From a bacterium (lineage in GTDB: Bacteria; Verrucomicrobiota; Verrucomicrobiae; JAJYAR01), in assembly GCA_021779435.1 (NCBI GenBank), contig JAJYAR010000062.1:1-9788 (forward strand): a DNA stretch of 9,788 nucleotides, written 5' to 3'. The position numbers and the translations under genes are program-made. Below the pieces are notes generated by a model. That model did no database searches. It saw only the letters and a program-made list of their open reading frames with translations, and was not told where the DNA came from. Shown piece after piece: positions 4,564 to 9,788 of this stretch. Every line of letters starts with the position of its first letter. Position 1 is the first letter of the stretch.

Positions 4564-6216
4564 GTGAACGCGGCACGGGGCCATCTACTCCATCTCGTCG
4601 GCTTTGTCTGCGTCTGCGCGTTCCCTCTGAGAAGCGCGGAGGATTTCACGGCTGTGCGATCGAGCCGCGCCGTCGAGCTTCCGGCGTTTGTCGTGTCTGA
4701 CGATTCGGGATGGCGGTACACCCGCTCTTCCGATCTCGAGGTGCTCTCGATGACGGACGACACCGCCACAAAGCGCTGGTTCTCCGAATTCCAGCGAGAG
4801 GTTGCACTCGCCCGACTGCTATTCCCGGAGGGCTTTCTACCGAAGCCGGCGGTCCCCTCTCTGGCTATTGTCCATGGAGGCCGGTACCCTCCGCGGGCCC
4901 AGGCTAACTGGGCGGGGGTGATACTGACGGACCGTGTCGACTACGACCTCGCCACGTTCGTGATAAATGTCGAGTGGTTCAGCAGAAACCGGGTTCAGAT
5001 CACGGAGGACGTCGGGTACACGTTGCCATCGGTAACACGGTATACCCTCTGGCTCTTGGACTGTCGAAAACCGCGGCCCCCCTCGTGGCTCTCTTCCGGC
5101 ATTGGCGCGCTGTTTGACTGGAAGGTATTCTGCGCAGACGCGGTGTTGTTGCCCAATATGACGGCGACGAGGACCCTGGGGGATGACGAAAAGAGACGGT
5201 TGGTTGAAAGGAATATCAAACTGAAGGAGAATGGCGGCAATCCGCTACTTCGAAGCAGCGATGCGTTTGTCGCTCCACACCTGGATGTCGGCGCGATGCT
5301 TGAGACTTGGACAGGGTTCGGGTCTGAGATCCCTTCGGTCTCGAGGGAGGTGCAGGAAAGTGCCAAGCTTTTCGTTCTCTGGGGGCTGCTGGACCGTGAC
5401 TACACCGGGCGGTTTTGGGAGTTCGTCAGACGCACGAGCGAGGAGAAGCTCACGGAGGCCCTTTTCAAGGAATGCTTCGGGTTCGGATATGCCGAGGCCA
5501 ACGACAAGGTGCGAGCGGCGTACCGAACACTGCTTACCTCGGAGAAACGTCTTGCTCTCGCGTCGGTCGACACACCCCTTAAGCAGCCCGTCATCGAAGT
5601 ACGTGCGCCGCAGAGCCTGGAAATCGTTCGCATACTCGGCGAATGGAGGCGGCTCACCGCGCAGACGATCAGTGACCGTGCCGAGCGCAATGCTGCATTC
5701 GACAGTGCGCTTGAGCGGCTGATGCGCCTTCGCCCCGAGCTTCGCTTGGATCCGTCGTACTGTGCCACTTTGGGCATTTGCGCGATGGACGCGGGCGACG
5801 CGGACAGAGCCTTTACATCGCTTCTCAATGCGACGAACGGCAGGGTTGTTCGCCCCAAGGCATATCTGCAGTTGGCACGTTTGGAGTTCGGCCGGGCGGT
5901 GGCGGCGCTTCAAGACGGCGCGAAACTCAGCCCAAAACAGACACGGGACCTGCTTGCGCTCCTGAACGCGGCCAGGGCGCAGCCCCCGGAGCTCGCGGGG
6001 GTGTACGAGTTGATGTGCGATGTCTGGCGGAGAAGCGCGGAGCCGCCAACGCGCGAGGATCTCGCCGTCCTTGAACACGGCACAAGGATGTTCGTTTTGG
6101 ACGCAAAGCTGATTCGTTCAGTGGCGGTCCTTCACGCGAACGCCGGGCTCTCCGACGAAGCCACCACGATTGCGCGACGGTGGGCAAAGGCCAATGGCTC
6201 TCCCGCTGCGGAGTAG
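4564..6216 (+). CDS. Secreted protein, degenerate gluzincin-peptidase-like with TPR-like C-terminus
   Basis: 550 residues. Start GTG at 4564; an in-frame TAG at 4552-4554 rules out an earlier start, and no Shine-Dalgarno is visible. Residues 1-25 look like a signal peptide (basic n-region, HLLHLVGFVCVCAF core, then PLRSA), so it should reach the periplasm or beyond. Then comes VELPAFVVSDD (38-48), a segment I associate with Opitutaceae secreted proteins. Residues 155-185, ending PPSWLSSGIGALF, align by position with the P.WL.EGLA.LF helix of gluzincin-type peptidases. The preceding stretch, SVTRYTLWLL, sits where HExxH would be but has no zinc ligands, and the Glu of EGLA is Ser. ESAKLFVLWGLLDRDYTGRF (265-284) and KECFGFGY (302-309) resemble later family elements. 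Residues 355-545 are helical and TPR-like. I infer a non-catalytic peptidase-fold protein; function unknown. GC content seems lower than in its neighbours. Confidence 0.85.
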   Translation: MNAARGHLLHLVGFVCVCAFPLRSAEDFTAVRSSRAVELPAFVVSDDSGWRYTRSSDLEVLSMTDDTATKRWFSEFQREVALARLLFPEGFLPKPAVPSLAIVHGGRYPPRAQANWAGVILTDRVDYDLATFVINVEWFSRNRVQITEDVGYTLPSVTRYTLWLLDCRKPRPPSWLSSGIGALFDWKVFCADAVLLPNMTATRTLGDDEKRRLVERNIKLKENGGNPLLRSSDAFVAPHLDVGAMLETWTGFGSEIPSVSREVQESAKLFVLWGLLDRDYTGRFWEFVRRTSEEKLTEALFKECFGFGYAEANDKVRAAYRTLLTSEKRLALASVDTPLKQPVIEVRAPQSLEIVRILGEWRRLTAQTISDRAERNAAFDSALERLMRLRPELRLDPSYCATLGICAMDAGDADRAFTSLLNATNGRVVRPKAYLQLARLEFGRAVAALQDGAKLSPKQTRDLLALLNAARAQPPELAGVYELMCDVWRRSAEPPTREDLAVLEHGTRMFVLDAKLIRSVAVLHANAGLSDEATTIARRWAKANGSPAAE

Positions 6217-6238
6217 CCGTCGGCGGCAACGGATCTCC

Positions 6239-6799
6239 TTACCGGTAGAACGCGTGGCGGCCGATGACGGTCGTCTGCGCGAGCGAACGCGTCCAGCGGG
6301 TGCGTTCGCCGGTACGGGTGTAATGCGTGGCGCCATGGGTGGGGTCGTACCACGTCGGCAGCGTTGCCTCGACAACGAGTTCGAGCGCGGTGCTCCACAT
6401 GCGATCCGATCGGGCGCGTGCGACGGTCCGGGTCACCGTGTCGCGGCCTGCGGTGAGACGGTTCAGCGCACTGAACTGTTTCTCGCGCAGCACCGTGGTG
6501 GTGAACAGTTCGGGCAGTCCGCGGGCGCGGTTGCGGATGACCGCCATCACGGCCCGCATACCAAATTCGCCCTGAGATGCCGCCTCGAGCACGAGGCAGC
6601 TTGCGATCAGCTCTCTTTCCTCGAGCGACAGGGAGTATCTCGGCACTGTGAGCGTGATCGCAGGCGCGTCCGAGGAGGGCGTTTGAACAATCGGCTGCGC
6701 CTCCGCAGGTGACAGCGAGATCACAGGCACCGACGCCGAAGCCATCGTGGCGCAGCAAAATGCCACGATGGCCATGCCGGCTGTGCGTGTGGGGAACAC
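6239..6799 (-). CDS. SleB-type cell wall hydrolase (Hydrolase_2 family)
   Basis: 186 residues, starting at GTG 6799 with an alternative ATG at residue 9 (6775). The N-terminus GMAIVAFCCATMASAS is a signal peptide, followed by a Pro/Ser-rich linker to about residue 53. The domain at about 60-186 has the SleB/Hydrolase_2 hallmarks: ELIASCLVLEAASQGEFGMR (63-82) with the likely catalytic Glu72, AVMAVIRNRA (83-92), REKQFSALN (105-113), DPTHGATHYTR (152-162) and TTVIGRHAFYR (176-186). In spore formers SleB is a lytic transglycosylase that opens cortex peptidoglycan; in Gram-negatives the domain acts in ordinary wall remodelling. The protein is secreted to the periplasm. It is convergent with the gene ending at 6216, 22 bases away with no terminator hairpin between. 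The start choice is uncertain because neither candidate has a Shine-Dalgarno. Confidence 0.9.
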   Translation of the reverse strand: MFPTRTAGMAIVAFCCATMASASVPVISLSPAEAQPIVQTPSSDAPAITLTVPRYSLSLEERELIASCLVLEAASQGEFGMRAVMAVIRNRARGLPELFTTTVLREKQFSALNRLTAGRDTVTRTVARARSDRMWSTALELVVEATLPTWYDPTHGATHYTRTGERTRWTRSLAQTTVIGRHAFYR

Positions 6800-6843
6800 G
6801 CTTCAAGGGTGTCACATCCGTGATCCGCTGGGGATGGGGTGGG

Positions 6844-6888
6844 CGACTAAAATGTCGTTAGTCGGCTTTCCCCGAAGGCTTATCGGGG
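6844..6888. other. Tandem perfect hairpins in the divergent spacer
   Basis: Hairpin 1: CGACTAA (6844-6850), 7-base loop, TTAGTCG (6858-6864), a perfect 7-bp stem. Hairpin 2: CCCCGA (6870-6875), 7-base loop, TCGGGG (6883-6888), a perfect 6-bp stem. Only 5 bases separate them and both loops are 7 bases. They lie 45-89 bases upstream of the cell wall hydrolase start on the minus strand and 178-222 bases before the PGPGW-type gene on the plus strand, so the element could be a leader for either, a bidirectional regulatory site, or part of a small RNA. I do not recognise a known riboswitch. Confidence 0.5.
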
Positions 6889-6915
6889 TAACCCGTAGCG
6901 GCGTTTACGTCCGGC

Positions 6916-6995
6916 GCCCGCCCGCTGCCCGTGAGCCGGGGCAGCGGAGCACCGTTGCCCAGAAGCGGCCATCCGTCGCTTGCGGGCGGGCAGCG
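6916..6995 (+). other. GC-rich element with mutually exclusive pairings upstream of the PGPGW-type gene
   Basis: CCGCTGCCC (6922-6930) pairs perfectly with GGGCAGCGG (6939-6947) over an 8-base loop. GCCCGCCCGC (6916-6925) is instead perfectly complementary to GCGGGCGGGC (6982-6991). The two stems share 6922-6925, so only one can form. GGGCAGCG also recurs at 6988-6995. This resembles alternative-structure leaders, though GC-rich repeats can arise by chance. No T-run follows. Confidence 0.35.
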
Positions 6996-7065
6996 AAAGG
7001 AATCTTGGTCCGCGAGTGTATCCACCCCGCGGCAACGAACCGCCGGGGATCGGGTCAGCCAGGTC

Positions 7066-7407
7066 ATGGCATTGGGATCATGGCTGAAGCGCCACTGGGC
7101 GCATGCAACGGAAGGGCGGCCGGGACACCGGTTTCAGGACCGCTATGAGCACGCGAAGGAAACGCGGGCTCAGCGAGGCGTGTGGAAACGCGTCCTGAAG
7201 ATTGCCGGCGGAGTGCTTGCGCTGCTCATCGGCCTCATCGAGATCGTGTTCCCGGGGCCGGCGTTTGTCTTCATCATCGTCGGCGGCGCGATGCTCGCGA
7301 CGGAATCCCTCAGGGTTGCCCGAGCGATGGACTGGTCAGAGATCCGAATCCGCCGCGTCGTTTCGTATGTCCGGCGGAAGTGGGCCGGAGCGCAGCCTTC
7401 GGGCTAG
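7066..7407 (+). CDS. PGPGW-type two-helix membrane protein
   Basis: A 113-residue protein from the ATG at 7066. A basic amphipathic N-terminus (1-42, many Lys, Arg and His) leads into a first hydrophobic segment, about 44-61 (LKIAGGVLALLIGLIEI), a turn VFPGPA (61-66), a second hydrophobic segment, 67-78, and the tail ATESLRVARAMDW (78-90). This is the layout of the 'PGPGW' putative transmembrane family, whose motif is slightly altered here (PGPAF). Function is unknown. An in-frame GTG at 6931 would add 45 residues of low-complexity, non-family sequence translated from the structured spacer, so 7066 is preferred. The ribosome site is poor (AGG only 2 bases before the ATG). Its TAG overlaps the stop of the convergent gene. 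Confidence 0.78.
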   Translation: MALGSWLKRHWAHATEGRPGHRFQDRYEHAKETRAQRGVWKRVLKIAGGVLALLIGLIEIVFPGPAFVFIIVGGAMLATESLRVARAMDWSEIRIRRVVSYVRRKWAGAQPSG

Positions 7408-7790
7408 TTCGCCGGCTGCGCGGCGGCGGGGTGCCTCTCCTGCACTTCGATGACGCGCCCGGTCCCGGCATCGATCCGGATCGTTGCTCCCGTCACCGAC
7501 TCGGTGACGAGCAGGTCGTCGGTGTCCTCGACGATTTTCCCGCACGGATCGTTGGGTAGCGGCCATTCGGCGATCCACAGCATCCTGAAGTCCGGGTCCA
7601 GGCAGTACAGGTTGGGAATGCCGGGGAGCAGTCCGTAGGGAAGTTCGCGGACGTACAGCCGCGTCGGTGTCTGCCGAAACTCGAGAACGGACGTCGCGAG
7701 CGGTTCATGCGAGGACGCCACCGTGCCGGTTCGTCTGAGCCGGCACAGCTTTCCGTCGATGACTGCAATGGCGGGAGTGGAGGTCGTCAC
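7404..7790 (-). CDS. Conserved-looking hypothetical protein, beta-rich
   Basis: A 128-residue protein beginning at GTG 7790 (no ATG lies near the N-terminus) and ending in TAG at 7404-7406. No signal peptide or membrane segment is seen. The body alternates short hydrophobic strands: PNLYCLDPDFRMLWIAEWP (59-77) and LLVTESVTGATIRIDAGTG (93-111). The LYCLD...LW and TGATIRIDAGTGRV strings look like blades of a quinoprotein/PQQ-type beta-propeller, but the protein is too short for a whole propeller, so it is at most a small beta-sheet domain with that character. I do not recognise a named family. It is convergent with the PGPGW-type gene, sharing a CTAG, and divergent from the gene at 7951. Coding is supported by sensible composition against arginine-rich alternative frames; function is unknown. 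Confidence 0.7.
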   Translation of the reverse strand: MTTSTPAIAVIDGKLCRLRRTGTVASSHEPLATSVLEFRQTPTRLYVRELPYGLLPGIPNLYCLDPDFRMLWIAEWPLPNDPCGKIVEDTDDLLVTESVTGATIRIDAGTGRVIEVQERHPAAAQPAN

Positions 7791-7858
7791 AACACCGAGG
7801 TTTGAAAGCCAACAGCTTGACCGTGCGCCGGCGATCCAATTTTCCGGAGCAGGCCGGT

Positions 7859-7938
7859 CGCGGGGAAGCTCACAGCCCGCGAAGTCAGGAGCAGGTCGGC
7901 GCGTTTTCCTCCTCGATTCCGCGGGACGGCTTCGGAAT
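7859..7938. other. Two small stem-loops in the divergent spacer 7791-7950
   Basis: CGCGGG (7859-7864) pairs with CCCGCG (7876-7881), and ATTCCG (7916-7921) pairs with CGGAAT (7933-7938), the latter ending 12 bases before the ATG at 7951. An imperfect direct repeat, GAGCAGGCCGGTCGCG (from 7847) and GAGCAGGTCGGCGCG (from 7889), is also present. These could be operator or leader elements between the two divergent genes; each is short enough to be chance. No clear -35/-10 pair was found. Confidence 0.2.
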
Positions 7939-7950
7939 AGTTAGGCTGCC

Positions 7951-8583
7951 ATGTCCGCCATCGACGAAGAGATTGTCCGCGAATACTTCGAGCAGAACGG
8001 GTTTCTGGTCCGCCAGGCTCGGAAGTACCTGGTCCAGTCCCGCCGCAAGGCTGCGGACGAGGAGATCGATCTGATCGTATTCAATCCGGCGTGGCAGCGT
8101 GAGTCGCGGAAGCCCGACTTTTTCCTGTTCTCGAACGAGCTGCCCTATGTCCACAAGGCGGTCGTGTCCGTGAAGCCCTGGCACACCGGCGTTTTCACCC
8201 CGGCGATGTTGAAGAGCACCCCCGAGGTGTTTCGCTTCCTCGAGGAAAACGTGCTGAAACAAGCGGCCCGGCTGTTTCCGGCCGATCCGGGTGACGAGGC
8301 GGGTGGCGCGCCGACGAAGATCCTCGTTCTACCGAGTCTCCCCACCGCGGAGCCGTTCCGGTCGCAGAGCGTGGAACTCCTGAAGGCGCACGGGGTTGAT
8401 GCGATCATATCGTTCCGAGCGATGCTCCTGGACCTGCTCGAGAAGATCGAAATCAACCAGAACTATGCCAAGAGCGACACCCTCCAGGTGATGCGCATTC
8501 TGAAGAACTACGACCTGCTCAAGGACGCGCAGATGGATCTGCTGTCCGATCGTGGCGCAGGGCAGCGCCGCGCGGGAAAGTAG
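7951..8583 (+). CDS. Conserved hypothetical protein with possible PD-(D/E)XK nuclease-like core
   Basis: 210 residues, start ATG 7951 with only a weak AGG 5 bases upstream. Soluble, no signal peptide. The opening DEEIVREYFEQNGFLVRQAR (5-24) is the 'helix, then NGF-V' element common at the front of PD-(D/E)XK folds. It is followed by EEIDLIVFNP (37-46) and, after about 25 residues, KAVVSVKPWHTG (69-80). Asp40 with Ser73-Val74-Lys75 could form a D...(E/S)-x-K site in which the usual acidic residue is Ser. A second part has TKILVLPSLP (122-131) and GVDAIISFRAMLLDLLEKI (148-166), suggesting an alpha/beta continuation, then a helical tail (about 173-199). I recognise no named family. It precedes lpxA by 126 bases on the same strand, but an intervening hairpin argues against tight coupling. 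The nuclease idea is inference from a weak motif; the gene itself is convincing. Confidence 0.83.
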   Translation: MSAIDEEIVREYFEQNGFLVRQARKYLVQSRRKAADEEIDLIVFNPAWQRESRKPDFFLFSNELPYVHKAVVSVKPWHTGVFTPAMLKSTPEVFRFLEENVLKQAARLFPADPGDEAGGAPTKILVLPSLPTAEPFRSQSVELLKAHGVDAIISFRAMLLDLLEKIEINQNYAKSDTLQVMRILKNYDLLKDAQMDLLSDRGAGQRRAGK

Positions 8584-8601
8584 GGAAGTGGAAGGAGTCT
8601 G

Positions 8602-8632
8602 GTGACGGGATCGGCGGTTGGGCCGGCGTCAC
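8602..8632 (+). terminator. Terminator-like hairpin after the nuclease-like gene
   Basis: GTGACG (8602-8607) pairs with CGTCAC (8627-8632), and inside it CGGC (8612-8615) pairs with GCCG (8622-8625) around loop GGTTGG, with a small internal bulge. It begins 19 bases after the stop codon at 8583. No T-run follows, so intrinsic termination would be weak or of a non-standard kind. Its 3' arm runs straight into the heptamer repeats. Confidence 0.3.
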
Positions 8633-8664
8633 TTGGCACTTGATACTTGGCAGCTGGAACTTGG
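8630..8664. repeat. Five tandem degenerate heptamers upstream of lpxA
   Basis: Reading in steps of seven from 8630: CACTTGG, CACTTGA, TACTTGG, CAGCTGG, AACTTGG. Four of five copies keep ACTTG at the same phase. The array ends 45 bases before the lpxA ATG and accounts for the unnatural N-terminal extension that would result from starting lpxA at 8647. Confidence 0.65.
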
Positions 8665-8709
8665 TTATTTCGAACGTCGTACCTGGCAATCTCTTCGTCC
8701 TTTCCATCG

Positions 8710-9465
8710 ATGATTCATCCCACCGCCATTATTGAACCGGGGGCGCAACTGGGCGCCGATTGCGAGATCATGGCCTACGCTGTCGTCACGCGGCACGTCG
8801 TGCTGGGCGACAAGGTTGTCGTGCATCCGTTTGCCGTGGTGGGCGGGGACCCGCAGTACCTGAAGTTCGATGCGTCGACGCAGGCAGGGGTTCGCATCGG
8901 GACGGGCACGGTGGTTCGCGAGCACGTCACCATCAACCGTTCGATTCACGCGGGGAGCAACACGACGATCGGCGAGAACTGCTTTCTCATGGCGGCGAGC
9001 CACGTCGGCCACGATTGCGAGGTGGGCAGCAACGTGGTCCTCGCGAATGCGTCGCTGCTCGCAGGGCACGTTTCCGTCGGCGACAACACCTTCATGGGTG
9101 GCGGCTGTGCCGTGCATCAATTCTGTCGGATCGGCGAGAGCGTGATGGTTGCCGGCCATGCCTCGATCACCCGCGATGTCCCGCATTTCACGATGGTCGC
9201 CGACCGCGACGACGTTGTCGGATTCAATGTCGTGGGCCTGAGGAGGCGGGGGTTCAGCCGCGAGGCGATGCGCGAACTCAAGGCCGCGTTCCACGACGTG
9301 TATTTCACGGCGGGAAACATCCGGGACGTCGCCGCGCGACGGCTCGCCATGAACGACCTGGCAACGCCTGAGGCGCGCCGGTTCCTCGAGTTCTTCGCCG
9401 GCGGCAAACGCAGCTTCGCCCGCGCCCGGCGCGCGGCGGTTGAGCAGTCCGCGCCCGACGCATAG
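8710..9465 (+). CDS. lpxA: UDP-N-acetylglucosamine O-acyltransferase (LpxA)
   Basis: The first enzyme of lipid A synthesis: transfers an R-3-hydroxyacyl chain from acyl carrier protein to the 3-OH of UDP-GlcNAc in the cytoplasm. The 251-residue protein starts MIHPTAIIEPGAQLG, the standard LpxA N-terminus, followed by the hexapeptide repeats of a left-handed beta-helix. Catalytic His101 lies in SHVGHDCEVG (97-106, E. coli His125); His120 (LAGHVSV, E. coli His144) and His136 (AVHQFC, E. coli His160) are also kept. NVVGLRRRGFSREAM (173-187) is the hallmark start of the C-terminal helical domain. Gly149 aligns with E. coli Gly173, the hydrocarbon-ruler residue. The ATG at 8710 is chosen over an in-frame ATG at 8647 because the extra 21 residues come from heptamer repeats. 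No Shine-Dalgarno is visible. It is followed on the same strand by pdxA, 115 bases away. Confidence 0.97.
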   Translation: MIHPTAIIEPGAQLGADCEIMAYAVVTRHVVLGDKVVVHPFAVVGGDPQYLKFDASTQAGVRIGTGTVVREHVTINRSIHAGSNTTIGENCFLMAASHVGHDCEVGSNVVLANASLLAGHVSVGDNTFMGGGCAVHQFCRIGESVMVAGHASITRDVPHFTMVADRDDVVGFNVVGLRRRGFSREAMRELKAAFHDVYFTAGNIRDVAARRLAMNDLATPEARRFLEFFAGGKRSFARARRAAVEQSAPDA

Positions 9466-9508
9466 CCTCAGCGACCTGGAAGGGGTGGCGCCTGAACGCC
9501 CTCGAACG

Positions 9509-9533
9509 CGCCGGGCCCGGCGGCGCGGCCGCG
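9509..9533. other. GC palindromes after lpxA
   Basis: CGCCGGGCCCGGCG (9509-9522) and CGCGGCCGCG (9524-9533) are two adjoining perfect palindromes, each able to form a short very stable hairpin, beginning 43 bases after the lpxA stop. No T-run follows. They may act as a weak terminator or mRNA-protecting structure, and occupy the same place relative to the next heptamer array as the hairpin at 8602-8632. Confidence 0.35.
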
Positions 9534-9539
9534 GTGAGC

Positions 9540-9574
9540 AACCTTGAACTTTGGCCGTTCGCCGTTGAACGTGC
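9540..9574. repeat. Five degenerate tandem heptamers upstream of pdxA
   Basis: In steps of seven from 9540: AACCTTG, AACTTTG, GCCGTTC, GCCGTTG, AACGTGC. Less regular than the array before lpxA but with the same period, a similar NNCNTTG core, and the same placement between a GC palindrome and a start codon. Confidence 0.5.
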
Positions 9575-9580
9575 TGTCCC

Positions 9581-9788
9581 GTGACCTCGAAACTCGCTTT
9601 CACCTGCGGCGACCCGGCCGGTATTGGACCGGAGGTCATTCTCTCCTGGCTGACCTCGCATCCCGACGAGGCATCGGACGTTGCCGTGATCGGGCCGGCG
9701 CGCTGGCTCGACACGCTGAACACGAAGGCAACGAAGATCCCGGTCGGGCTCGAGGAGTACATCGCCGAGCCCGGCAGCCCGACGGGCG
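9581..9788 (+). CDS. pdxA: 4-hydroxythreonine-4-phosphate dehydrogenase (PdxA), 5' part only
   Basis: PdxA oxidises 4-phosphohydroxy-L-threonine with NAD(P)+, its product feeding PdxJ in the deoxyxylulose-dependent route to pyridoxal 5'-phosphate. Only the first 69 codons are in the window; a full protein is about 330 residues. The start reads MTSKLAFTCGDPAGIGPEV, containing the family signature GDPAGIGPE at residues 10-18, followed by ILSWL and the strand VAVIGPARWL (37-46), as in PdxA. GTG at 9581 is chosen because it puts GDPAGIGPE at the usual distance from the N-terminus; a GTG at 9571 is in another frame. No Shine-Dalgarno is seen. It follows lpxA on the same strand after a 115-base spacer with palindromes and heptamers, so co-transcription is possible but not certain. 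Confidence 0.95.
   Translation, partial: MTSKLAFTCGDPAGIGPEVILSWLTSHPDEASDVAVIGPARWLDTLNTKATKIPVGLEEYIAEPGSPTG

Noticed and set aside
5245..6078. A 277-codon minus-strand frame
   Set aside because: Antisense to the secreted protein gene, which has a signal peptide and coherent domains; the shadow has none.
6132..6815. A 227-codon minus-strand frame
   Set aside because: Shifted frame over the SleB-type hydrolase; Arg/His-rich with no domain.
6844..6995. A known riboswitch (cobalamin, fluoride, cyclic-di-GMP)
   Set aside because: I could not match the conserved core of any of these; the region is reported as an unassigned structured element instead.
8630..8664. CRISPR-like array
   Set aside because: Units are only 7 bases with no spacers and no cas genes nearby.
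8647..8709. N-terminal extension of LpxA from an ATG at 8647
   Set aside because: The extra residues are translated from the heptamer repeats; LpxA proteins normally begin at the MIHPTAIIEPGA position.
8665..9762. A 365-codon minus-strand frame
   Set aside because: Antisense to lpxA and the start of pdxA, both secure; Arg/His-rich shadow.

Overview
The window comes from the chromosome of a GC-rich, Gram-negative bacterium. lpxA (lipid A synthesis) shows an outer membrane with lipopolysaccharide. Several proteins look like those I associate with Verrucomicrobiota, most likely an Opitutales/Opitutaceae-type organism: a divergent EF-G paralogue, a secreted protein beginning with an LPAFVV-type motif, and a conserved hypothetical next to lpxA. 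That placement is inference from protein style, not from a marker gene. Shine-Dalgarno sites are obvious in front of only two genes (the DUF2934 protein and PEBP), and four starts appear to be GTG.

Layout. (1) 1-2160, minus strand: an EF-G-like translational GTPase cut by the left edge, preceded by a 70-residue two-helix membrane protein. (2) 2315-4421, plus strand: a stress-type cluster of five small genes: CsbD family, DUF2934 protein, Ohr-type peroxidase, host-attachment (eRF1-like) family protein, and a YbhB/PEBP family protein. Ohr and the host-attachment protein are only 1 base apart. (3) 4422-4563: intergenic, with a short sequence resembling a tmRNA/tRNA 3' end and a 12-bp hairpin. 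(4) 4564-6216, plus: a 550-residue secreted protein resembling a gluzincin peptidase that has lost its zinc motif, with a helical TPR-like tail. (5) 6239-6799, minus: a SleB-type cell wall hydrolase, convergent with the previous gene. (6) 6800-7065: a divergent spacer with an unusual density of perfect stem-loops. (7) 7066-7407 plus and 7404-7790 minus: a PGPGW-type membrane protein and an unknown protein whose stop codons share one CTAG. (8) 7951-9788, plus: a conserved hypothetical with a possible PD-(D/E)XK nuclease core, then lpxA, then the start of pdxA.

How the genes fit together. The 2315-4421 cluster looks like a general and oxidative stress module. The right end is ordinary envelope and cofactor housekeeping (lipid A acylation; pyridoxal phosphate synthesis), but both spacers around lpxA have the same design: a GC-rich hairpin or palindrome, then five degenerate tandem heptamers, then the next start codon. 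No transposase, integrase, CRISPR array, rRNA or intact tRNA was seen, and no gene-free stretch exceeds 300 bases. The best candidates for something undescribed are the structured spacer at 6844-6995, the heptamer spacers, the nuclease-like protein beside lpxA and the degenerate peptidase-like secreted protein.
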